A stretch of DNA of 61,580 nt from Verrucomicrobiales bacterium (GTDB lineage: Bacteria > Verrucomicrobiota > Verrucomicrobiia > Verrucomicrobiales > DEV007): NCBI GenBank assembly GCA_029213195.1, contig JARGNI010000033.1:1-61580 (forward strand), in the 5' to 3' direction. The notes beneath the pieces were generated by a model that saw only the letters and a list, made by a program, of their open reading frames with translations, ran no database searches and was not told the DNA's origin. The position numbers and the translations under genes are program-made. Of the stretch, positions 39,784-48,044 are shown piece after piece (within the stretch, counting starts at the first letter, position 1; every line of letters starts with the position of its first letter).

Positions 39784-40712
39784 GGCAGCTGGAAATTGCC
39801 GGTTTTGATTTCCTCCGCAAACCCTGATTCTTCGAGACTTGTTCGGGCTTGCTGGACTTGCTTCTCGGTCAGGGCTGGTTGGGGAAGTCGACAAGGTCCC
39901 GGATCGATATCGAGGAGAGGCCACACGACCTGCTTTACGCAGGCCTGGAAAGGGCCTGGGTCCGAGGCAAGAATCCTGACGAGGCGCGCAGCCTTTCTCA
40001 TCCAGGCCTGCGCCATTTCCAGATTACGCTGTTTGTAGTGAGCAATGATCTGGTTCCAAAGAGGCGCGGCAAACCCATAGCAACTTCCTACGGCGCCCTG
40101 CGCTCCGGTCGCAAGAGCTCCCAGGATCATCTCGTCGGAGCCGAAGAGGATGTCGTAGCGACCGTTGTCAAACTCCTGGCAGGCCATCATCTCGGCAAGG
40201 AAGAAGTCACTGAACTTGATCCCGTTGAAGCTTGGAATTCTTTCTTTCGCGGCTTCAAGCAACTTCACGGTGTCGAAGGAGACTCCGCTGAGTCGGGGAA
40301 TGTGATAGTAATAGTAGGGCAGCTTGGGGGCGGACTCCGCAATCGTGGCAATGGAGTCGATGAGGAGCTCCAGGGTGGGGGGCTTGAAGTAAGTCGGTGG
40401 CAGAGTCGAGATCGCATCGGCTCCACACTCGGCGGCATGGCGGGCAAGTTCACAGGCGGAGGGAATCGAGTTGTGTCCCACCTGGATGACCACGGGGATG
40501 CGACCTCCGGCGGCGCTGACGAAAGCAGAGGCGACTGACTTCCGCTCCTCGATCGAGAGAGATTCTCCCTCTCCCGTGCTTCCACAGACGTAGAAGCCAG
40601 CGACTCCTCGGTCGATCATCGATTCGGTCATTCGAGGGATGAGGTCGAGGTTCACCGATCCGTCCGGTGAGTAGGGAGTGTACGTCGCAGCAACAAGGCC
40701 TTGTAGTTTCAT
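39780..40712 (-). CDS. nanA: N-acetylneuraminate lyase (sialic acid aldolase)
   Basis: A 310-residue class I aldolase of the DHDPS/NAL family that cleaves N-acetylneuraminate into ManNAc and pyruvate through a Schiff base. Lys166 (FNGIKFSDF) is the Schiff-base lysine, Tyr136 in the YYYYHIP motif is the catalytic tyrosine, and GSTGEG (44-49) binds the pyruvate carboxylate. YHIP together with the FKPP segment points to sialic acid lyase rather than dihydrodipicolinate synthase. It heads a leftward operon with the 2-epimerase and is divergent from the GntR regulator, the classic arrangement for sialic acid catabolism. TYFKPP near 107 is normal for the group. It acts in the cytoplasm after uptake by the symporter. 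Confidence 0.9.
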   Translation of the reverse strand: MKLQGLVAATYTPYSPDGSVNLDLIPRMTESMIDRGVAGFYVCGSTGEGESLSIEERKSVASAFVSAAGGRIPVVIQVGHNSIPSACELARHAAECGADAISTLPPTYFKPPTLELLIDSIATIAESAPKLPYYYYHIPRLSGVSFDTVKLLEAAKERIPSFNGIKFSDFFLAEMMACQEFDNGRYDILFGSDEMILGALATGAQGAVGSCYGFAAPLWNQIIAHYKQRNLEMAQAWMRKAARLVRILASDPGPFQACVKQVVWPLLDIDPGPCRLPQPALTEKQVQQARTSLEESGFAEEIKTGNFQLP

Positions 40713-40807
40713 GGTTGGAAATCGTTGGGTTCAACAGGGTTGGCTCAATGACGTGACCCTGTTGAGAAATTCGGCAGGTGACAGATTGAGTTCGTGATGT
40801 TACAGGA

Positions 40808-40817
40808 TGTTATAACA
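40808..40817. promoter_or_regulatory. Candidate operator: perfect 10-bp palindrome TGTTATAACA
   Basis: This fully symmetric palindrome lies between divergent nanA (start 40712) and the GntR regulator (start 40865). Its position in the only gap serving both operons and its symmetry fit a dimeric GntR/FadR-type regulator. It does not match the E. coli NanR repeat, so recognition is inferred. A partial half-site-like TGTTACAG precedes it at about 40798-40805. Confidence 0.5.
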
Positions 40818-40864
40818 CGAGCGAACGTGCAAGGTTTTTGGGAAAAAAATTGGTTCTCGGGTTC

Positions 40865-41554
40865 ATGGCTACACTCAGCGAAAAAGCGTATCAGCATATT
40901 CGAAAGCAGGTCTTCTCAGGTGCCCTTGCCCCGGGGGATCGCCTCGTCAATCGAACCCTCGCGAAGCAACTGGGGACAAGCTTCATTCCGGTTCGGGAAG
41001 CGATCAGTCGGCTTGCCAGCGAAGGAGTGGTCGAGCAGGTGGCGGGAGCAGGTGCTTTTGTAAGAGAGTTTGATCGCCAGGAGATCTCGGAGATCTACGA
41101 TGTGCGGGAGTTGATCGAACCTTTTGCGGCACGGGAAGCGGCACGCTTTCTGACCGATCACGAACTGGCCGAGTTGGAGTCGGTGATGGCGGAGTGGGAG
41201 GCATTGGGCGAGACCATTCTCAATCGAAAGCGTGGAGCTACGGAGTCGGATCTGGATCTCTGGCTGAAGCTTAATGAGCGTTTTCACTCCCTCATGATCG
41301 CGGCTTCGCGAAATCGGATTCTATCGAAGATCACGAATGATGTGAATGTCTTGTCCCAGTGTTTTGCGGCGCATCGCGGATCTCCCAGGTTGCTGTCTTC
41401 AGACACCGTGAAGGCGACGCTGGACTCTCATCGAGAGCTTTTCGAATTGCTGTCGAGTCGCGACTCGGTTGCGGCGGAGGCATTGGTGCGTCAGCAGTTG
41501 GAATACGGAAGAGAGTCCGTCCTCACCTTCTTTGATCAAGGGAGGAGAAAATGA
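40865..41554 (+). CDS. GntR/FadR-family transcriptional regulator of the sialic acid genes (NanR-like)
   Basis: A 229-residue regulator: N-terminal winged helix (about 1-70, with YQHIRKQVFSGALAPGDRL and TSFIPVREAISRLASEG) and a C-terminal all-helical FCD ligand domain (about 80-220), whose acidic and histidine residues (for example in LNERFHSLMI and SHRELFELL) bind metal and effector in the family. Position between nanA-AGE and the sialidase/transporter operon indicates a sialic acid- or intermediate-responsive regulator. Its TGA overlaps the ATG of the next sulfatase gene (41551-41554), so it is the first gene of the rightward operon. ATG 40865 is used; 40838 is a possible longer start. Confidence 0.9.
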   Translation: MATLSEKAYQHIRKQVFSGALAPGDRLVNRTLAKQLGTSFIPVREAISRLASEGVVEQVAGAGAFVREFDRQEISEIYDVRELIEPFAAREAARFLTDHELAELESVMAEWEALGETILNRKRGATESDLDLWLKLNERFHSLMIAASRNRILSKITNDVNVLSQCFAAHRGSPRLLSSDTVKATLDSHRELFELLSSRDSVAAEALVRQQLEYGRESVLTFFDQGRRK

Positions 41555-43089
41555 GGCGTTGGAAAGGCTTTCCTACGGCAGTCCTGTTTGTCGGCGGGGC
41601 GCTTTCCGTCGGCGCTGTGGAACCCATCGATCCGGGTGGGCAATTGAATCGGCCCAATGTCCTTTTTCTCGCTGTCGATGATCTGAAGGACTGGGTCGGT
41701 TGTCTTGGCGGGTATGAAGGCCAAGTTCACACTCCCAATATTGACCGGCTTGCCGCAAAAGGAACCTTATTCACCAACGCGCATTGCCCATCGCCCAAGT
41801 GTGCTCCCTCGAGGGCTGCGATCCTGACGGGATTGATGCCTTCGACGACGGGACTCTATGACAACGGGCATTGGTGGTTTCCGAATGAGCCTGAGGTTAC
41901 CACCATTCCGCTGAATTTTCGAAATCATGGGTATCGAGTTGCTGGAGCAGGGAAGATTTTTCATCATACTGCGGGAAATCATCCCCCCAACCAGTGGGGA
42001 GAGTTTCAGAAGCTCCTGTTCCGTGACGATCCCTGGTTTCGCGGAGCAAAATTGAACTACCCGTGGTCAGAACATGGGCCTTTCCCGTCCGGGTTTCCTT
42101 TCAGCGGGGTAAAAGGGCTGGGGCACGAAAACGATTGGGGAGTTTTGGGGACCCAGGAACCGAAATATGACGACTCTCGGAGCGCGGGGTTTGCGGTAGA
42201 GTTCCTGAAGCAAGAGCAGAGCGAGCCCTTCTTTCTCGCCTGTGGTTTGTTTCGACCTCATTTGCCCTGGTATGTGCCGCAGAAGTATTTCGATCGGTAT
42301 CCACTGAAGGAGATCGTTCTGCCGGGCGTGAAGACGAGTGATCTGGAAGATGTGCCCAAGGCGGGTCGGGCTTTTGCCAACGCGAGGAAGGGAGACTTGG
42401 AGAAGATTCGGAAGGCGGGAAAGTATCGAGAAGCCGTTCGAGCATATCTTGCAAGTGTCACCTACGCAGATGCTCAGTTGGGCCGAGTACTGGATGCTCT
42501 CGAAGTGAGCAAACATGCCGACAACACTGTCGTTGTTCTGTGGTCAGATCATGGATGGCATCTGGGTGAGAAGGGGCATTGGCATAAGTCGACACTGTGG
42601 GAAGAATCGACCCGAGTCCCTTTTATCGTATCGGTGCCAGGATTGAGGCCGGCGAAGTGCAGTCGGCCAGTCAGCCTCATCGATCTTTATCCCACCTTAA
42701 ACGAACTTTGTGGGTTGGGGGAGAATCCTGCTCACGATGGGAGGAGTCTCGTTCCCTTGCTGACCGATCCCAACACGAGCTGGGATCGGCCAGCTATTAT
42801 TCAATACAAGGCCGGGAATGTGGCAGTGCGATCGGAGCGCTATCGATACATTCGCTATCGGGACGGTGGCGAGGAATTCTATGATCTGAAAGCTGACCCC
42901 TATGAATGGAGCAACTTGGCTGATTCATCCAAGCATGCCGCCACCAAAAAGGAACTCGCCAAATGGGCGACCCGTGACTGGGCGGAGCCGGCATCTCTGA
43001 AGTCCGCCTTCGAATTCGATTCCGATACCTTCGTTTGGAAGGAGAAAGCAACTGGTCGTCTCATCGACGGCACAAAAGCTCGCCCCTGA
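41551..43089 (+). CDS. Iduronate-2-sulfatase-like sulfatase
   Basis: A 512-residue secreted S1 sulfatase with the iduronate-2-sulfatase layout: signal peptide (1-22), Asp43-Asp44 in FLAVDDLKDWVG, formylglycine motif CAPSRAAILTG with Cys84, GAGKIFHHTA and GLFRPHLPWYVP segments, then VVLWSDHGWHLGEKGHWHKSTLWE with the metal-site aspartate and histidine. Members of this group act on iduronate or other 2-O- or 3-O-sulfated sugars. In this operon its substrate is more likely a sulfated sugar on a sialoglycan than heparan sulfate, but that is inference. It is coupled to the GntR gene at its 5' end and 9 bases from the next gene. Confidence 0.92.
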   Translation: MRRWKGFPTAVLFVGGALSVGAVEPIDPGGQLNRPNVLFLAVDDLKDWVGCLGGYEGQVHTPNIDRLAAKGTLFTNAHCPSPKCAPSRAAILTGLMPSTTGLYDNGHWWFPNEPEVTTIPLNFRNHGYRVAGAGKIFHHTAGNHPPNQWGEFQKLLFRDDPWFRGAKLNYPWSEHGPFPSGFPFSGVKGLGHENDWGVLGTQEPKYDDSRSAGFAVEFLKQEQSEPFFLACGLFRPHLPWYVPQKYFDRYPLKEIVLPGVKTSDLEDVPKAGRAFANARKGDLEKIRKAGKYREAVRAYLASVTYADAQLGRVLDALEVSKHADNTVVVLWSDHGWHLGEKGHWHKSTLWEESTRVPFIVSVPGLRPAKCSRPVSLIDLYPTLNELCGLGENPAHDGRSLVPLLTDPNTSWDRPAIIQYKAGNVAVRSERYRYIRYRDGGEEFYDLKADPYEWSNLADSSKHAATKKELAKWATRDWAEPASLKSAFEFDSDTFVWKEKATGRLIDGTKARP

Positions 43090-43098
43090 AATCCTGTG

Positions 43099-45309
43099 AT
43101 GAAATCTATTTTCCGTATCATTTTAACCATGGGGATCCTGGGATCTCTGGTTCCAAGCCGTCTTGTCGCGGAGATTCCGACGGTCACCGTTTTCGAAGCC
43201 GGTCAGGACGATTACAAGGTGTTCCGTATCCCGGCGATCGTTGAAGCGGCGAACGGAGACCTGCTTGCCTTTTGCGAAGCACGGCAGGGAGGGGATGCCA
43301 GCGAAATCGATCTGGTTCTGAAGCGGTCGTCTGATCGCGGAGAAACCTGGGGGGCATTGGAGATCGTCCAGGAAAGCGACGACTTTCTTTCCCTGTTCGA
43401 GGAGGACGGTCCAGAAATTACGATTGGGAATCCGGCACCTGTCGTCGATCATCTGGACCCGGATCATCCGGGGCGGTTGTGGCTGCCGTTCACCTTGGAG
43501 AATGACCGGATCTTTGTGGTCTTCAGCGATGACTCTGGAAAATCCTGGTCAGAACGCCGTGAGATCACGAGGGATGTAAAAAAGGAGCCCTGGGGGTGGT
43601 ATGCGACTGGTCCGGTTCACTCGATTCAGATTCAGACGGGGCCGCATCGCGGGCGCCTCGTCATCCCCTGCGATCACCGATTGAGTGAAGATGGGCAGGA
43701 CTCGGGACCAAGTGCAGCCCATGCGATCTTGAGTGATGATCATGGGAAAAGCTGGCGCATCGGTGCTCTGGATCAGACCTACAAGGATGGACTGAATGCC
43801 AATGAAACGACGGTGGTGGAACTGGGGGATGGCACGCTCTACTTCAATACCCGTGATCAGCGTGGGGCAGCCCCCGGCACTCGTGGGGAGGCCTGGAGCA
43901 CGGATGGGGGTGAGACTTTCAAGAGTCGAAGCGAGGACTGGGAGATGTTTCGTCCTTCTCCTGAAGTTCTGGATCCACCGGTGGTGCAGGGGGCGCTTCA
44001 CAGTCCTCATCCCGGCCTTATTCTCTTTTCGGCTCCAGACAGTGATGGGCCTTCCGGGCCAGGACGTAGTGATTTGCGGATTCGGTTTTCCACGGATGAG
44101 GCGGAGACCTGGCAGGATGGGCCGCTGATCCATGTCGGGCCTGCCGCCTACAGCGATATGGTCAGCCTCGATGAGGAAACCGTCGGAGTCCTTTTTGAAG
44201 CCGGGGATGAGGGGCCTTACGATATGATCCGATTTGCTCTGCTGAATCTCGATAAGCTGAGAGGGCAGGGCAGGGCAGTATACAAAGCGGATGGGGGATA
44301 TGGCTATCGCATCCCTTCCCTGGTAACGGCCAAAAATGGTGACTTGTTAGCTTTCTGTGAGCGACGCTTCGGGTTCTCGGATCATGCCAAGAACGACATT
44401 GTTCTGAAGCGGTCTTCGGATGGCGGGAAAACCTGGAGCGATATGCAAATCGTCGATGATGCCGGAGGAGATTCCCTGAACGATCCTTCGGCCATCGTGA
44501 TGGGAAGCGGGGAGATCATCCTGATGTATCAGCGGTTTCCCGAAGGCTATCACACGATCAGCAATCATACCATGACGATGGCGGAGCGTGGCTACGGCGG
44601 GCCAAGGAACACGCGAACCTTGATGCGGCGATCCACGGATCACGGTAAGACATGGTCCGAACCGGTCGATGTCACCCGATCCGTGCGCCGCCCTGAAGCG
44701 GTCAATATTGCCAGTCCGGGAAGAGGGATCGAATTGAAGCAGGGGAAGCATGCCGGCCGATTGTTGTTTCCCGTCTACGAGAATTTTTCGACGATCAGTG
44801 AGCGAATCTGGAATACCTCGGTCATCATCAGCGATGACGAGGGCGAAACCTGGAGAACCGGAGAGATGGTGCCATCGGATGATCTCGGAGGGTATGGGAA
44901 CGAGAATCAGATCGTGGAGAGGAAAGATGGGGCCATTCTCATGAGCTCCCGCAACCAGGCGGGTGCGAAACTTCGCCGATTATCGGTGAGCCATGATGGA
45001 GGCGAAACGTGGGAGCCCTACCGTCTGGCCGAGGATCTTGTGACTCCGCAGTGCATGGGGAGTGTCATTCGAAAGGGCGATCTCTTGGTTCATTCCTTAC
45101 CGAATTCAGAAGGTCGCCGAGATGGGGCCATCCTCGTAAGCCGGAACGGAGGGGATAACTGGGAGCGGGTGCATACGATTACGCCGGCCGGATTTGCCTA
45201 CAGTTCTCTCAGTGTCCTTCCGGATGGGACCGCGCTTTGTCTGTATGAGGCGGCGGGTTACCAATCGATTCGGCTGGCAACGATTCCGGAAGAGGTTTTC
45301 GCCCCATGA
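43099..45309 (+). CDS. Tandem two-domain exo-alpha-sialidase
   Basis: A 736-residue secreted protein made of two complete BNR sialidase domains, about residues 30-390 and 391-736, after a signal peptide. Each domain begins with its own catalytic-arginine motif: FRIPAIV near residue 45 and YRIPSLV near 402. Each has several Asp-boxes (first: SSDRGETWG, SDDSGKSWS, SDDHGKSWR; second: SSDGGKTWS, STDHGKTWS, SDDEGETWR). Both carry a LLAFCEAR/LLAFCERR motif, so both could be active. Single-domain sialidases are the norm; duplication may give two linkage specificities or avidity. It lies between the IDS-like sulfatase (9 bases upstream) and, with a 4-base overlap, the mutarotase-symporter gene. A GTG at 43096 is an alternative start. 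Confidence 0.9.
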   Translation: MKSIFRIILTMGILGSLVPSRLVAEIPTVTVFEAGQDDYKVFRIPAIVEAANGDLLAFCEARQGGDASEIDLVLKRSSDRGETWGALEIVQESDDFLSLFEEDGPEITIGNPAPVVDHLDPDHPGRLWLPFTLENDRIFVVFSDDSGKSWSERREITRDVKKEPWGWYATGPVHSIQIQTGPHRGRLVIPCDHRLSEDGQDSGPSAAHAILSDDHGKSWRIGALDQTYKDGLNANETTVVELGDGTLYFNTRDQRGAAPGTRGEAWSTDGGETFKSRSEDWEMFRPSPEVLDPPVVQGALHSPHPGLILFSAPDSDGPSGPGRSDLRIRFSTDEAETWQDGPLIHVGPAAYSDMVSLDEETVGVLFEAGDEGPYDMIRFALLNLDKLRGQGRAVYKADGGYGYRIPSLVTAKNGDLLAFCERRFGFSDHAKNDIVLKRSSDGGKTWSDMQIVDDAGGDSLNDPSAIVMGSGEIILMYQRFPEGYHTISNHTMTMAERGYGGPRNTRTLMRRSTDHGKTWSEPVDVTRSVRRPEAVNIASPGRGIELKQGKHAGRLLFPVYENFSTISERIWNTSVIISDDEGETWRTGEMVPSDDLGGYGNENQIVERKDGAILMSSRNQAGAKLRRLSVSHDGGETWEPYRLAEDLVTPQCMGSVIRKGDLLVHSLPNSEGRRDGAILVSRNGGDNWERVHTITPAGFAYSSLSVLPDGTALCLYEAAGYQSIRLATIPEEVFAP

Positions 45310-48044
45310 ATCATCCTGTTTCCCTCTTCACCAGGATTCTGATAGGAGTCACCTCTGGACGAATCGATGAGAGCGGGAAACCAAGGGAAGGCCGAGAAAG
45401 AGAACGAGGAAATCGAGAGAAACAAAGCATGATGAAAATGATATGGCGGTTGGTTGTTTGGGGGTGCCTCGCTTGCCTGACCTCGGGAACACTGCGGGCG
45501 GGAGAAGATTCGATCCAATGGAGCGCCCTGCCGGCTCTTCCCGATGATCATGGATTTGCGGGACCTTTTGCCGGGAGGATCGGGGATCAGTACGTCGTCG
45601 CCGGCGGAGCCAATTTTCCCGAGGCTCCGCCCTGGGAGGGAGGAAGCAAAGTCTGGCACGACCGGGTTTTTGTCTATTCGCGAGGTGATACGTCCTGGTC
45701 TCTCGCGGATACGAGATTACCCGAGGCTCTCGCGTATGGTGTCTCCGTCAGCCTGCCTCAGCGAGGATCGATGGTTTTGATCGGGGGCAGCAATCAGGAA
45801 AACGAGCCAACAAGTATCGTTCTCGAAATGCGGCTGGAGGAAGGGGAGCCGGTCTTTCTTTCCCTTCCGTCTCTGCCGATTCCTCTAGCAGAGATGAGCG
45901 GAGTGGTCCTCGAAAACACGATCTATGTTTTCTCGGGGCGAACTCTTGAAGGAACTGCCAGAGCTGCTTATCGGATTGTCCTCGATGCCACGGAACCGGT
46001 CTGGGAGAGCCTTCCCTGGCCGCAAGAGGCACGGGGGCGGATGCACTCCGTCGCCGGCGTGCGCGAGGGCAAGGTCTATCTGTTTGCCGGGCGCGACAGG
46101 ATGTCCGGTGAGCCTCTCCGGTTTCCGGAAGATCGGATGGAACCGGAAAAACTCGATTTTCTCCGCGACGCCTATCGATTTGATCCCGGATCGAATTCCT
46201 GGGATCGGATTGCGGATCTTCCGATTGGCTTGTCCGCGGCGCCTGCGTTGGCGGTGCCCGGGGGAAATTCCCATCTCTTGATGCTCGGAGGCGTCGACGT
46301 AAACTTTCTCAAGGAACAACTGTCTGCGAGGCCGGAGCTGAACGGTCAAGGGCATGAACATCCAGGATTCCCGCGGACTATCTGGGGCTATCACACGATC
46401 ACAAATACCTGGGCGCCACTCGGTGAGTTTCCGAAAGAATTCGAAGCCCCCGTCACGGTTCCGGTGGTTCCCGATGGAGAAAATTCGTTCTGGATTCCCT
46501 CGGGTGAGATCAAGCCGGGGGTTCGGACCATCCAGGTCATGGCGGGTGAGGTCGCGCCGAACCGTTCGTCATTTGGTTTTCTCAACTGGGCGGTCGTTGC
46601 GGGGTATCTCCTTGCGATGGTGGGAGTCGGATACTGGTTCATGAAGCGGGAATCGGCGGCTTCGACCGATGCCTATTTTCGAGGCGGGCAGCGAGTGCCC
46701 TGGTGGGTCGCGGGCCTTTCGATTTTTGCGACAATGCTGTCGGCGATCACTTTCATGGCGATTCCAGCCAAGGCCTACGCCGAGAATTTGAATGCCTGGA
46801 TTGGGCAATGGGCCATCGTCTTCATCGTGCCATTGGTAGTCGTTTTTTACCTTCCCTTTTTTCGGAAGCTCGACATCACTTCCGCCTACGAGTTCCTCGA
46901 GAATCGCTTCAACCTGGCCTCGCGCCTGGTTGCGAGCGGGTTGTTTATGTTGTTTCACATCGGGCGGGTCGCCATCGTGCTCTATCTGCCTGCTCTCGCA
47001 TTGTCGAGCGCGACCGATATCAACATCTACGCCGCGATCCTGGCCATTGGGTTGTTGTGTATTCTCTACACGGTCATGGGAGGAATCGAGGCGGTGGTGT
47101 GGACGGATGCGATTCAGGCGATCGTCCTGCTGGGAGGGGCGCTACTCTGTCTCCTTGTCATCGTTTTCCGCCTGGATGGAGGGGTCGGGACGATGGTGGA
47201 GATCGCCCAGAGCGATGGTAAACTCATTGCCGCGGACTGGACGACTCTCGATTGGAGTTCGACGACGAACTCCGGCATCGTCATATTCCTCGGTTTCCTT
47301 TTCGCCTCTCTTCCTTCCTATACGGCGGGTCAGGATGTCGTGCAGCGCTATGTGACCACCCCGAGTGAGAAAGCAGCGGCCCGTTCGCTCTGGTTGAACC
47401 TGCCCATGGCCTTCTTTGGTTCGTTGCTCTTTTTTCTCCTCGGAACTGCACTCTACGCATTTTACAAGACGCAGCCTGAGTTGCTCGATCCGACGCTGGA
47501 GAGAAACGATGGGATCCTTCCTTTCTTCATCTTGCAGAATCTCCCGGTCGGGTTGGCGGGATTGATCGTTGCCGGAATCTTCGCAGCCGCTCAGTCCACG
47601 ATTTCCAGTTCTTTGAACTCGGTGGCGACTGCGTTTGTGACGGACTTCCATTCCCGAGTCCTGAAACCTGGGGCGAGTGACTCGGCGCGACTCCGAGTCG
47701 CGAGGATAGTAGTGGTCGTGTTAGGAAGTGTTGGGATTTGCCTCGCGGCCTGGATTGCGGCGACCGAGATGAAGTCGGCGTTCGATGCTTTCAATACCTT
47801 CATCGGAATGGCCCTGGGACCCGTTGGGGGGATGTTCTTCCTCGGTGTTTTTGTGGGCCGGGCCTCAGGTTCAACCGCTCTTTTGGGTGCCGTAGCAGGA
47901 TTTCTCGTGGTCGTCGGAATCCACTTTGCTCGAGAAGCAGGTCTCATTGATTTGTGGCCGGTATTGAACGGATTGGTCAGCTTTTTCGTGACCGTGACCG
48001 TAGGAGCGTTCGCGGGGTTGGTTTTTGCAAAGAAAGTAATATGA
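45306..48044 (+). CDS. Kelch sialic-acid mutarotase-like domain fused to sodium:solute symporter
   Basis: A single 912-residue reading frame. Residues about 60-410 are a kelch beta-propeller of the N-acetylneuraminate epimerase (NanM/YjhT) type, with GGSNQENEP, MHSVAGVREGKVYLFAGR and MLGGVD blade motifs; it would equilibrate alpha- and beta-sialic acid outside the inner membrane. From about 418 a sodium:solute symporter domain follows, starting in FLNWAVVAGYLLAMVGVGYWF and containing FRGGQRVPWWVAGLSIFATMLSAITF and the SSS signature around YTAGQDVVQRY and AAAQSTISSSLNSVATAF. Fusion places anomer conversion next to the uptake channel. The N-terminal 41 residues are charged; a signal peptide begins near residue 42 (MMKMIWRLV, nt 45429), which may be the true start. 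Overlaps the flanking genes by 4 bases at both ends. Confidence 0.9.
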   Translation: MNHPVSLFTRILIGVTSGRIDESGKPREGRERERGNREKQSMMKMIWRLVVWGCLACLTSGTLRAGEDSIQWSALPALPDDHGFAGPFAGRIGDQYVVAGGANFPEAPPWEGGSKVWHDRVFVYSRGDTSWSLADTRLPEALAYGVSVSLPQRGSMVLIGGSNQENEPTSIVLEMRLEEGEPVFLSLPSLPIPLAEMSGVVLENTIYVFSGRTLEGTARAAYRIVLDATEPVWESLPWPQEARGRMHSVAGVREGKVYLFAGRDRMSGEPLRFPEDRMEPEKLDFLRDAYRFDPGSNSWDRIADLPIGLSAAPALAVPGGNSHLLMLGGVDVNFLKEQLSARPELNGQGHEHPGFPRTIWGYHTITNTWAPLGEFPKEFEAPVTVPVVPDGENSFWIPSGEIKPGVRTIQVMAGEVAPNRSSFGFLNWAVVAGYLLAMVGVGYWFMKRESAASTDAYFRGGQRVPWWVAGLSIFATMLSAITFMAIPAKAYAENLNAWIGQWAIVFIVPLVVVFYLPFFRKLDITSAYEFLENRFNLASRLVASGLFMLFHIGRVAIVLYLPALALSSATDINIYAAILAIGLLCILYTVMGGIEAVVWTDAIQAIVLLGGALLCLLVIVFRLDGGVGTMVEIAQSDGKLIAADWTTLDWSSTTNSGIVIFLGFLFASLPSYTAGQDVVQRYVTTPSEKAAARSLWLNLPMAFFGSLLFFLLGTALYAFYKTQPELLDPTLERNDGILPFFILQNLPVGLAGLIVAGIFAAAQSTISSSLNSVATAFVTDFHSRVLKPGASDSARLRVARIVVVVLGSVGICLAAWIAATEMKSAFDAFNTFIGMALGPVGGMFFLGVFVGRASGSTALLGAVAGFLVVVGIHFAREAGLIDLWPVLNGLVSFFVTVTVGAFAGLVFAKKVI

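Noticed and set aside
40713-40864. Riboswitch for amino sugars
   Set aside because: No conserved fold such as glmS could be recognised; the palindrome with a GntR gene next to it explains the region better.
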